Shown here piece after piece: positions 11,801 to 25,000 of a DNA stretch of 64,000 nucleotides; position 1 is the stretch's first letter; each line of letters opens with the position of its first letter. Under the pieces are notes generated by a model, which worked only from the letters and a program-made list of their open reading frames with translations, was not told the DNA's origin and did not search any database. The position numbers and the translations under genes were made by a program. Source of the stretch: Lingula anatina (taxonomy: Eukaryota > Brachiopoda > Lingulata > Lingulida > Lingulidae). The stretch is taken from contig NW_019775036.1 in NCBI RefSeq assembly GCF_001039355.2, positions 48,986-112,985 of the forward strand, given 5' to 3'.

Positions 11801-14800
11801 TTCTTTCTGCCTATTTAACATGATGAATAGGTTGTGATTGGTAGATGATATTATATACATGTGTGTGAGAAGTAGCAAGAGAGGAAAAAGCAGATTTTTT
11901 TCAAAATTGTGCTTTGTAACCATTTTGTTCATGTTGTTATTCCTACCTCTCATCCTGAGCCTGCTCAGCCATGAGTAGCTTCTCCTTGCTGATCCCAATT
12001 CTCTCTAGTTCCTGCCTCAGCTTCTCCAGTTCATTGCTCAACTGCTGAGTCTTGATCTTTTCATTGACCAAGTCCTAAAATATCAACAATGTTGTAATTT
12101 AATAGTAATATTTCACAAATGACTATATTTTCATTAATTACTCTTAAAATTTGATTCAAAAATTTAAAAAATGGTCTACTGGTTTTCAGTCAGTATTGAC
12201 TACTTGTAAGATACTAAATATTTAAAAGACTTGTGATAGTAAATTGTGTGGAATAAATAAAATTTTTGAAATCCTTCAGAAATTGATTGCACCATGTGCT
12301 GGAAATCAACCTTTAAAAGTTAACAAAAAGCTCAAGTAATACTAACAGTAAACCACTGAAGTAATGATACAAAATAATATGCACATATGCATCCCTGCAC
12401 AACCAAATTTTTAGATGCAAGACAAATAAACCCACTGATACGCTTTTAAATGGACTGAAATTAAAACCATTTTAGCAACATCTTCTAGGTCCTCTCACCT
12501 CTCTCAAAGTGGCCAGAGTCTTCTTGTCCATGGTGGCTTGTTGAAGCATGTCCATGTTTTCTTTCTCAAGCTCCTTCACTCTGCTTGAAGATTCTCGGGA
12601 CCTGTCCATATTCTTCTTCAAACTTTTATTTTCTCTTTCAACCTCACTCAGTTTACCGCTTAATTCGTCCACGAGGTTTTCTTTCATGCCTAATGTCTGT
12701 CGGAGTCGCTTGTTTTCTTTTTCCACATTTGCACTTTCTCGACTCATATCTTTATTTTCCGTTTCGAGATCTCTGTTATCTTTTTCTAGTGCTTCAAGTT
12801 TTTTGACTGAAACTCTCAATGTTTCAATGGTCTTGTGCAATTTCTGATTTTCATTTTCTAAGTCTGTTACCTCTTTCCTAAGTTCTTCCATTGTCCCATT
12901 GGCTGCTTCTAGAGATTTCTGTAATTTTTGGTTTTCTGTGTCTAAATCCAACAAATCTACCTCTAACTGGTCATACTTTGCTTTGTTAGTCTTAACAGCT
13001 TCGAGAAAACCTTTTAACTCTCCAATTTCTTTTTCTTTTTCATCAAGCCGACTTTTCAGTTCTTCTTCCTGAGCAGATGGCTGAGGGGATGGAGGCACTG
13101 GTGATTGCAAGAAAACTTCCCTTGGACTTACTGGTCCCTCACTGCTGTCAGAAGGTGTCACGACCTTTGACCTGGAATTTCTCATGAGATCAACAGTACG
13201 CTGCAATCGCTTATTTTCAACTGTCAAGTCCAGATTTTCTTTCTCAACTTTCTCCATTTTCTTCACCTCTTTTTTCAAATCCTGTATGACAATTTCCAAC
13301 CTGCGATTCTCAACACTTAAATCGGAGACATTAAGATCCAGAGTGTCCATCTTGTCCACACTGAGGGTCAGGGTGGCCACAGTTTTGTGCAGGTCTTTGT
13401 TTTGCTTGTTCAGGGCTGTGTTGTCCTCCTGAACTTGCTCCGCCCTGTCAACTTTATCTTTCAGCTTGGCAATATTTTGCTGCAGATGTCTATTGTCATA
13501 TTCCAATCTTGTTATATATGTGGTCATTTCTTTTTTATTCCTGTGCATTCTCTCATTTTCTTTCTCAATGTCTTTCACTCTCACGTCTCCTGATTTTTCA
13601 CACCGTTCTCGGAGAGTGGATACACTCTGTGTCAGTTGCTCATTCTCTTTTTGCAACTCCTTGATCTGCCTGTCCGATGATACTTTCACATTCTCCACAT
13701 TCCGTTTTAGTTCTTCCTTTTCTCTTCTTAGTTCAATAGCAGCTTGTTCGAGCTCTTTAATAGTTTTAGACTCTCTTCCATAGGCCTCTTGCAATTTGTC
13801 CACCTGAAGCATAAGAGATTCACTTTTTTAAAAAATCATCAGGTATCATATACATTAGGTCACATTGGGCATATGTGAATAGAAGCTTATCAGATAAAAT
13901 TACACCACTTGCACTAAAATATGTATAGTAAAATGATTTTAGGTTTTGCATGATGTAAATTGAATTGCAAGAATAACTCTAAGGGCTCAATCCAAATGAA
14001 ACTATTGGTCTTCGAAGATCGATCTAACTCTGCAGGGACTTTCTCTGAATGCCATGAGATAAGCAGATAAACATGCTTACTGGCTTTGAGTAGAATAGAG
14101 AAAAGCTGGTAATTATATGAGAACCTACATAACAAAAGCAGGCATGTTAATCTGATTGCATTCAGTGACAATCTACATAGACCAAGAGTTTTATTGGGAA
14201 TGGGCCCTGAAAAGGTAACAGTCACTAATGGAAAACTTCAATTAGTGTGTGAAACAGATGTGAAATGGACAGTTATAATGGTGAATTCCTTTTTCTCCAA
14301 TGCCGATTGCTGCTGTGTTTCAGAACACACGCCAATGCCTTACCCTCTTCTGCAGTCGTCCATTCTCCTTCTCCAGCTCAAGAATTTGGTCAAAGTTTTC
14401 CACCATGGTTTTCTGCTTCAGTTCCTCCACCTGCTGCTTGAGCCTCTGGTTCTCCAACTCCAGGCGCAATATCTTAGAATTGGCTGTATCATTCATCTGG
14501 TCTGACAGGGTGCTGGACAGACCTGGGAGGAGAAAATAGAAACTGATTAAATAAGAAATAAAATGAGGATGATACTATTTTCACGACAATGCTTAGCCTG
14601 TTTGTCTGAAATATAATAATACTGATTTGTAAAAGTGATCCAGCTTATTTCCCTTTTTTTGTTCAACTTTTGATATTGTTTTGCTTTTGTATTATCTTCA
14701 CTATAGATTTTTAAAAACAATAACGGTAGAGGAAAATTGAAGCTAATTATTTACCCAAACATTTGTTTTACTTTAACATACTTATTTACCCAAACATACA

Positions 14801-17800
14801 TTTTACTGTATAGATTAATGAAGGGAAATGTGACATGAGACGATATGTTGATGTTACCTGTGGTAATCTCTGCTCTGGCTTGACTTAATTCCTGTTCCAA
14901 GTTTGCACTTTCATTCATGCTGCTCTTTTTCTCAAATTCCAAACGAGCATTCTCTTCTGCCAGTTCCTGGCATCTTCTTTTGTCTTCATCTCTTTCCTGA
15001 GAAAAAAAAGGAATGATGAATATTTATTAGTGGAAAGGCACTTTTATGTGTTCTGTGAGGTTGAAGAAAAGGTATTTATTTTCTATCAATTTTTATCAAC
15101 CTTATGCCTTTGGAAGCCTAGATTAGAGTTTATTCAGTTTGCACAACGTAGACCAAAACTGGGTTCACCAGTCATTTTGTTTCATCAAAATAATCTTTAA
15201 AAAAAAAAAAAAAAAAGCAATAAATATAATTAATAATATCCAAAGATATCTTAAGCTTTTGTGAGCCTATATTTCAGTTAACTTACAGTGTATAGTTCCT
15301 CCACTCTCTGCTTATATCTCATCAGCTCATTCTCCAGTTCTATAACTGTCTCCACCCTCCTGTGACTGCTGGACAGCTGTTCCTCCAACATGGCCTTGGT
15401 CTCCACCAAGATCTTATTGTCCTCTCTCAACTCATCCACCCTGGCCTTGTAGAACTCAAGCTCATTCAGCTTCTCTTTGTAACGGTTGATCTCAGCATCG
15501 CATTTCTCCACTCGGCTGGCCTGGATATTGTTAAGTTAAATACTATATATTTATTGCCATCTTCTGTTTTTAGGGTTACAATGCATTTGGTTTGGTGGTT
15601 TTGTAAGGGAGCAATATTTTTTTGATAAAAAAGACCACAGGCATAAAGAAAACATGGTATGAATTACATCTTAATTCACAACATATGAAGTACTTTTCAA
15701 ACTCCTGCAGATGACATTCATCACCTTTTCTCTAAGGACATCCACTTCATCTCTGTATGTTCTGGCAGCACGAGCATCTTGGGTCAGCTGAAGATTCTGT
15801 CAAAAAACAAAAGAATGGGTCTAGTGTTTGCAATTCTGAAGACTAGCTAGAAGTTGAGGCCCATCAAGGGTAACCAACTCTGTGCAACTCATGCATTAAT
15901 TTTTTTCTATGAATAATTCCCCTTGCATTATTTTTTTTTCATAACAGTGCACTTAAGTAATAAGGTATAAATTTTAAGAGTATAGTCAACTTTTTCAGTC
16001 TGTTAACTCAGGGTGAGTTATTAGGGAGAAAAACGGTAGATTTACTCATTTTGAGTGCTGCTGTCTACCCTAGCCATCAATCAACAAAATTTATTATTCT
16101 TTCCCAGAAGCAATGACAGTAATTCTACTTCTACAGTTAAAACAGGATGCAGTATGCTCATGCTGTAGTTAATGAGAGGATGTTGTCAAATTCAATTATA
16201 TGTGCTGTTAGACATGCTATTGTGTTTATACCACAGCTTTTTTTTTCATACTGCATATTAAGGTGACCTATTTTCTCCCACTAATAACAAGTGACATTTA
16301 GTAAAGCATTATTCTAGTAATTCAGAAATGTTTACAGCATAGCCTACCCACCTCATTTCTTAGTTTGGAGAGGACACCCTTGTTCTCCTCAAGCTCATCT
16401 TTCAGCTCGGAAACCAATTCATTTTTTTCTTCCCTGCAAAACAAACATTTCTCGTGAAGAAAAGTACACTTTAAAGGGGTTTGAAAAACAGGAAACTGTA
16501 ATATTACCTAAAACATTACCACCATGAACCAAGCACATTTCAGGAGTAAAATAAAAACAAGAGGAACAATTAAAGATATTGATTACACATAAGATGCGTG
16601 CAGGAACACACTGCACTTATTACTCTGTGAATCATATGCCTAAATATATCCTTTCCTAGGACAACACCATATTTCATTCAAGCATTAATCTCATAGACAC
16701 AATACATGAACTGTTACCAGTATTTATTCAACTGTGGTAACTTAACATCAGCCAAGACCTCAGAAGAATGATAACATTTTGGAGGAATGGGAAACATTAG
16801 CTGTAGCAATTATCCCCACTCCGTAACTGCCAAATAAAACTTTGTGTTCTATGGATCGGATGGTAAAACTGTACACATTTGTTTCCATTTCATAGCCTAT
16901 AATTGTTGATGGTCAAAAAACAATTGTGTTTGACGTAAGGGACAATAACTCATTTACAACACTTCATTATCCTGTCCAATAATCAAATTAAGCTTGCCAT
17001 ATACAAATGACCTTTTGTATCAAGGGGTGAATCTATATTTGTTATCTGTATTCTCAGGATAGACTGGTATTTCAGCTTGGATCCCTTTCACTGCACAATC
17101 TACATAGCACATTAGGTGCTCACTATAAACTACTTATCTAATTTCTATGCTCCATTAAGCTGAGATAGGGTATCCATAGCTAGTCTAGATTGCATGTCTG
17201 AATAAGCATCACTAAATAAGTAAACCCAAGGAAAGGCCGTCTTAAAAGTGTTAATAAATTAAATTGAAATAAAAAGGGTAAGTTTTAATTTCTTTTCTTT
17301 CCATCTTTTACTTTCATATTTTCAAGCACACCTCTCCGGGAAAATCCAGGATAGTTTAACCTTTCTTTATTTTTAACTTTTTATAGAAAACAAGTATTTG
17401 TTTGTGCATCTGTGTGGACAGTAGCACACTGTTAAGGGACCATTCCCATACCCTATCTTACTAACTGTGGATCGATCTCTATCCAAGGGGATTCTCACTA
17501 AATTGCAATCAACTTTAGCAGCTTAGATGTTTGCTACACCTACTGAAGCTGCTTGAGGGTAATTAATTATCATTAAGCAGCTTCAGTAGGCTGGCCAGAT
17601 GTCTAAGCCACCCGAGCTCAAAGCAATTTTGTGAAAAACCTCTTTGAGATGGATCGATCCTGTTAGATCGATCTAAGTATGGGAACGGAGTCTAAGACTT
17701 ACAGCTCCTGCCTGAGTCTCCTCAACTTTGCCTTGCTTTCTGCCAGCTCCACACCCAGGTGATGTTTCTCTGGGGTGGCAGGGGAGGAGGGGGCATTGCT

Positions 17801-20800
17801 CAATTTGGCATTCTCTAACTGTGACTGGAAATAATCGTTTTCTATTGTTGCCTTGGCCAGATCCTGAGGAAGAAAAAAAAACAGCAGCAAATTATTCAGA
17901 TATTATCATCTAATTCAAATTCTGAATAGATTGCTCGCACGGATGGATACCTGATTGATAATGACTTCTGTGAAAAGGTCACTTAGATTACGAAGGAAGC
18001 AGCGATATTCTCTCAAGTGTGAAACTAAATTCAGAACAGACTATGTTTCATTATTCTCGGAAAACCATTCCAGGTGCAGAAACACCGATCATTTTCAGTT
18101 TAGTGTTTTTACAATTTCTCTCCACTGAGTTTCACTTGAATGAACCAAATTATTATAAATCAGCAACTGGACACAAAGGCATCCATTGCTCTGTCTTTTC
18201 CCTAACAGACCACCCTGGTGTATGTGCATGTGTGTTGGCCAGGGGATCAGTTATGGGAACTCTTTTTACCTTGAAATATTGGTCCCTTTCATCAATGAGT
18301 CTTTGTAGATAGACTTGGACAGATCTGGCCATGCCTTCCGTCTCATCTGGCAGGATTTCAATGGGCAGGATGTTGTCTGTATCATCTGTGATCTGGAACG
18401 GAGAATTCAATAGATTTGAGCATGAGATATTATTTTTACACAAAGATGAAACATAACTGTTACATGTAATTTGCATTTTTAATTTCCTCTCTTGTCTGAT
18501 TTTCAAATGAGTTCTCTCTCTCTATCTCTCCCCTTGTCTAAATACTAAATCTAATAGCCCATTTATCTTGGAATATCCCACTAACTTTAATCGGCTCAAA
18601 AACCACACCTTAAAAATGCCAAAAAACTGGCAACTGAACTATAATAAACATTCAGGTGCAATATCATATTTCCACAAAGAGATTTTTAAAACTTTTTTTT
18701 TTTTTGCAGGCGTGCATCTGACCTGCCATTACAGGGCATCTTTCTCATGTTCTCATGTCAGGCTTCTTAAACTGCCTCTGGTGTTCAGATGTTATGTTTC
18801 ATACTCTTATCTTTTGTGTGGTCTTTGAGTGCAACCTTTCTATCAAAATGCTTAAAATTTCATGATTTGGATATTTGCATTTACAGTAAATCTTTCCATG
18901 ATCATTCTCAATTTCACGATATAAAAGCTTCTGCCCAAAGTTAAACCATGTGTGTAATCCCAAAGGTTTGTCTTTAATTGCTGAATTATGAAGTATAAAT
19001 GGTTTTGCTTAATTAGTGCCAATGTTTCATTAGGAGGCATTTTCCCAACAGACTACATATCAGACTTCAGTAGCAAATACGCCCCATCTTACACAAACCA
19101 AAGTCTGAAATAATTTCTGTGCTTCACTGGCTGAAATAATACCGATATTAAAGGGGGATTTGTGGGATTCCCAAGGCTTGATTGCAGACCATGTCTTGTA
19201 AGCTTGCTGTCTTCAGTTGCACAATAATTCTATATATTCCTTCATATGCAAAGAGGGAACAAAGAATGCTAATAAAGGGGAAGAATTTATCCCTTTCCTT
19301 GACCATTTTACCCAAAAACCAACAATATTTTTCTCGTCTTTTCAGCCTTATAGGCAGAAAACATTTCCAACGAAAATATATTCCCACCCTTTCTATATGA
19401 CAAAGAAATAATCTGTGGATACTGTATATGTTCAAATGTCTTACACTGCTTCATTTTCATCAAATAAGACAAATCTAAATCCTACAGAAGCCTTACAGGG
19501 GCTAAAACCTGAGATCAAGCAGTGACAGCATATTGATCTACCTGCTAAAATCAGCTGGCGATTGGCTTGTTAAGGTATTCTATATACCACCAAGTCAGTC
19601 AGTAGAGGCAGCTTCTACATGACTAGACAACATTAATATCTCATATTACCAGACAGCTGTTCCAAGCATCACCTGATGATGTACTGGACACAATCTATCC
19701 ATGGCAGGTAATTTATTACTAGTGCTCACCTGAATGAGCTGATCATGCAGTTCATATAATGGAGGGATTTCCTCTACTTTATATTTCAGTTTTAAGTCTT
19801 CCTAATGAACAGTCTCTGTCAGATCAGTACAGTGATGGTACAAAATACACAGTTTCTGAGATAATAGGAGAGTTAATTCTACGAGTAATGCTCTCAGCTA
19901 TTTTGTAACAAAACCATTTTAATATTGCCATGAAAAATCTTTTTTTTCGTGTACCACTACCAACTTCAGCAGAAGTTCAAATATGATTTTCTTTATCAAA
20001 CATCCATGCCATTCTAAATTTTTTTTAAAACAACACAGACTCAAGATTAAAGGCCAAAGAGATTTGTCAACTCTCTTTTTCACAAGTCAAGTAAAGTACA
20101 CATCAGAATTAATATCTGCACATTTGTGCGGCAGCCATTATGTTTTCAATTTAACAAACGGATTACATACTCTACAGCTGCTATTGTCCCATAATTGCTG
20201 CAGTTTAAAAAACTGAACAGATGATGGCTTTTAAAGAGCAGACTGTGACATATGTCTGTTGAATAGAACCTGGGAACAGATTCCTGAGAACAGCTGTACT
20301 TAGATGCCTGAAGACATGTTCAGAATGTGTCTAACTTGAACCAAAAATACTATTCCTGACTCACCAGACAATATGTTGTGCACAGCTCTAAATGGGATTT
20401 CAAAGCATTAGAAATGATGGGTTTCTGATGTGACTTGTTCTTATAGCAGAATCAATTAGATTATTTCTGGTTTAAGTTGGATCAGTTTTGAATACACCAT
20501 AAGATGGGTGGCCATATGTGCTTGTACAAGCTGATTAGCTTAATTTAGGTTTCAAGAAGACAAGAATGGACGTTTTATCAATCAAAATGTCTCTTTTTTT
20601 CTATCAAACACTTTGAACACCGAGCATCTGGATTTGTGTTGATAGAAATGCAGCTAAAGAAATATTTTTTTTTCTATCAGTCTCTGACAAACTTATATTG
20701 TAATACAATCTAATGTATCACCATGAAATACTAAAAATTCTTTACATTGAAAAATATTGAAAGTAGACTTCAAAGGCTGGATTAACTTAATTATTTCTTA

Positions 20801-21999
20801 TACTCAGTTTTATTTTTTAAATAGAACAACCATTCAGTTCTTATCAAACAGAAAGATAGAAATCTCTTGCAACCAAACAGTATTAAACAAATATGCAGGT
20901 GCAAAAGCTAGTTAATCAGCAGGATGCGACACGTCTGATCTAGTTTTTCTTACTATCTGTACAACCCCTGGGTTTCTTTAATCAGCAGATAAACTTATTT
21001 CCTCCAGAATATCAAACAACATATAAAACACACGCTGTATTTTGCTTTTGAATATTATCACAACTTAGATGTTTGATCACGGACCTAATTTGTTTACTAA
21101 ACTCACTGCACTGGGTCGGTAATTCATGCAGATATGGCTGATCTCATATAAATCCTCTTATCAGGAGGTTATTGAGGTTTTTACCACAGTGTATGACACA
21201 AAGTATGTTTTCAGGAAACTTACACACACCAGGTAATGAAAAGCCAGGTGCAGTATTAAAGCTGGTTCAATATGCCCTTGCACTTTCTCTATGATAACAT
21301 CCACTGTTTTAGTACAGCACTTAGTACAAAACTGTGAACAAATATTAATCACAACCTTCCTTCTTAAACTGAACAAGAGAAATGTTTATTGCCTTTGTGC
21401 ATGTATATATGTGAATAAATAAATATTGTTATTAGAAAGCAGAAAGTATTATCCTACAACTCATTATGGCTAAGGAGCATGCATTCGGATAACATCTGCA
21501 CTATTGTGACTTTCAACCTATTATGGCCAGTCTCATGATGTGGTCTACTGAGTTCACTTATTTACCTCTTTGATGTGAACAACCATGGCATGTTGGACTT
21601 CTATGTCCAGGGACTTGATGATCTCAATAAAATCTTCCTTCTGTTCGCACTGGACAGCACAGCCGAGAATCATCAATAGTGCTTTCTGGAGCTCATTGAC
21701 ACTGGCCTCTGTAAAATATAATAACAAAGAATAATACACGTTATAAAATCTTAATTAAATTTTTAAAAGTTTGAAAAAAAAAAAAATTAATAAAATATTC
21801 TATGGGACTCAATTGGGAATTGATCATTGCATTTAGGTATCTTTTTCTCCCCCCCTCCCTCTTATCTAATATTATTATTATCAATTATAACTTCCTTTTT
21901 TTGGAGGGTGGTGGGGTAGCCTATTAACAATACCACCAATGACCAATAAGACAAACCTTAGTTCAAACCAAAGCAATCACTTGACAAGTTAAACCAATA

Positions 22000-22043
<44 letters not shown>

Positions 22044-25000
22044 TTGTGCATTTATCAGTATATCATGTATTAAATTGTTAAATCATAGTTATTGTACCAA
22101 GTGTGCTAGCATCAATAAAGGAATTATAATTATTATACGAATTATACATGTACAGTCTCTATCATGCAGTATTAAGTTTCTAGTGTATCAAAACAGCATG
22201 AAAACCCTGCACCACATCAGTACCTGTATCTGGTTCTCTGCAGATTAGGAGAATATTTGGAGCTTCCATAACAACCAGTTGCTGCAGGACATCCTGAAAC
22301 AACAAAAACACACAATATCAGGCTGGTCTATAGATAAAAGTTATAAAGTTCAAATGGTCAGATTTCAGTGGTGGGCAATTTGTACATGGACATGCAGAAA
22401 AAGAAACCGACATACTCCATTTTACTTATAGTCAAAATATGGCTTTGAAACACCCAAGTAAAGTGTGTGGTTTGATATTCATGATTTCATTAAAAAAGCA
22501 ATAAGGAACAACATAAATCCACAATAATGGACCCTTACAGCGAATAACTCTTGGAAGACAGAAGTATTACAAATAACAATTTAAAATTCCAACTGGGTAG
22601 TTAAGTGCTCAACCCCCAGGAGGCAAACGAAAGTTCAAGTACACTCTATGAATTTTAATATGTCTATGCATCCAATTTTCCGAGTTTATTTCAGCATAAG
22701 CTAGAGGTATTAGATTCTATGCAAGCAGAAATTTTAACAATTCTACTTTCAAGATTTAAAAATTCACATCTGCTATCAAATAGTTATTTATCATGAAACT
22801 ATCTGAATCATTCCTGGGTCTTGGAAATGTCTGGTTTCTTTACCCTAAACCTAATTTGAGCTACATCGTAAAGTAATTTAGAACGAATTTATCACCCCCC
22901 AGTCCCATGAAGTAGGGCACTGGCTGAAGGGTCCCTGCCTTCTATAAGCACCTGAATGTTTACATACAGTCAGCTATCATTACTCCATAATAATCAAACA
23001 CTTTTAACTTGTCACCAGCAATGACGCATTAAGCAAGCCCAGTATTCCACCCATGTTTGTTTAAATGCTGATTTCATTAGAGATTGGAAAGTGCCTAGAA
23101 ATAGTTCGGTTTGTGTAATCTTATCACCTAAGACTTGGAACTCGGAAGGCTTTGGGTTAAAAGCCTTGCACCTGGTAGGTAAGGAATGAGCCATGTGGAC
23201 GAGGGGAGAGTACAGGAATGGCCGTGTTGAAAAGGGTACAATATCTCAGTCCTCCAACATGATAAAGATAACTCTAGATTAGAACTGTAACTTCATTAAG
23301 TGATTTTAAAATGCCTTCAGCACTTTTCTGGCACATGCTGACACATACATACACAAATGAGTTAACATGTTTCATAAAATTAAGATATACATCAAAACCT
23401 ATAAGATATTGATGAAATGGCCTTTAAATTACATTTTGATATAGATATGTCATGAAAAACCTGACTAAGTTAAAGATCATTCATGGTTGAGATGCTATCT
23501 GCTAGGTATGCTTGTTTTATCACTGAGGTTACATGGTGACAGATGACCACAAAGTGGATGACACTGGGATGGATTTTATTAAAAAAAGTTAAGATCGAAA
23601 GTTGGTCTTAAATTTTAAAACCAAAACTTTGAGTCTTTACCCAAGATAAAGTGGTAGTCTGCTTACATGGAATATTGCAAAACGGCTCTTTCAGATCCAT
23701 AGTACCTTTATTTTAGTAGAATACTATGCATTTTATCCTGAGTTGAAGTCTACAGACTTTTTTCTGCTTTTTAAGTTTAGACCACCCTCTGGTCTTTTAT
23801 TTTTTCGTGACACTGGCCTCCAGTTTGCTTTTCCTAATCTAATTCTCACAGAGGAAGGTTTGGCAACATGACCTGTGCTAACAAGTGAAGTCTATGGGAA
23901 TCTACCTGATAAATCCCTCACATTTAGATCATCAATAATACATCTGATACAGACATGCCAATCCACAAATTATCACATTATTCATTTAGACACCAAATAC
24001 TGCAGTGGCAGAGATTGATAGAACACATTGATCAGATTGGTCATTAAATGAAACTTCTGTTTGAAATCAAAACACTCCCTCAATTGTTATTTTCTCAGAA
24101 AATGAACCCCTTTGAAATAACCTCTACTGTACATATTACAATTATAAAATTCAGCAGCAGTAAGAGCCGTTTTCTCTGAATGCCATTCAATTGTTATTCC
24201 GTTTAAACATGACAGAATGTCCTGTAGGCCAGGGTCACTTGGCAAAATGTGTTGGTACAAAGTACTAAATTGGATTCAGCGCTTTTAATTTCTGAAGCTG
24301 CATTTGACCAATGTTGACACCAATTTCACAAGTGGCAATCCAATCTTTTGATATATATGAAGTGAGTGTTACGGTATGTCAGTGCCTTATTATAATGGTT
24401 TTATGATATCAAGTGCTGTTCCGAGAGAAGCACATTTTATTCAAAATCCCAAACGTTATTGACTGTGGGTTTTATTGAATTTCCACATCATTAATCTTGT
24501 TATAAAAAATTGACAGAACAATTTGTTGGCCTCTTTGATAAATAGAGTGATACCTAATATCTCTGCTCTGAACTAGGCTTTCTTGTGCATGAGAACTGGT
24601 TTCACAACATTAATCCAACTCATGGATTTCCAATAAGAGAAACCAAAAGATATGAAAACGGAGAATAGTTTGGAATTTGGGATAATCAATAAATTCATGA
24701 ATGTTCATGTGGCAGACTTCCGTGTGGCTTTTCAAAGCTTAATCTTTGTACTGCAATTGTATATAACTGAAAGCATGACAGTTTGATCCCCCATACCATT
24801 GTCTGCACTGTGGTATAACATGACCCTACAAAAAAATACATAAAAAGGAGACAATGAAACATTCAATTATGTACTAAGTCAGGAAAGGTCAAACAAAGAA
24901 TTCACCCTTAAGGCAAATACTTTGCAGTTCACTTTGCTTTAAGCACATAGCACAGGCTTGCACAACAATTGTTCTTTCCAATTCCCAATTTTCATCTCTC

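Noticed and set aside
12548-13783. Plus-strand open frames opposite CCDC88 exon 14
   Set aside because: Phe/Ser/Leu-rich mirror frames of a Lys/Glu-rich coiled coil; no start, splice or family signal.
23080-23200. Possible tRNA-derived SINE (GAGTTCCAAGTC on minus, B-box-like)
   Set aside because: Box A is poor, no cloverleaf and no tail or second copy seen in the window.
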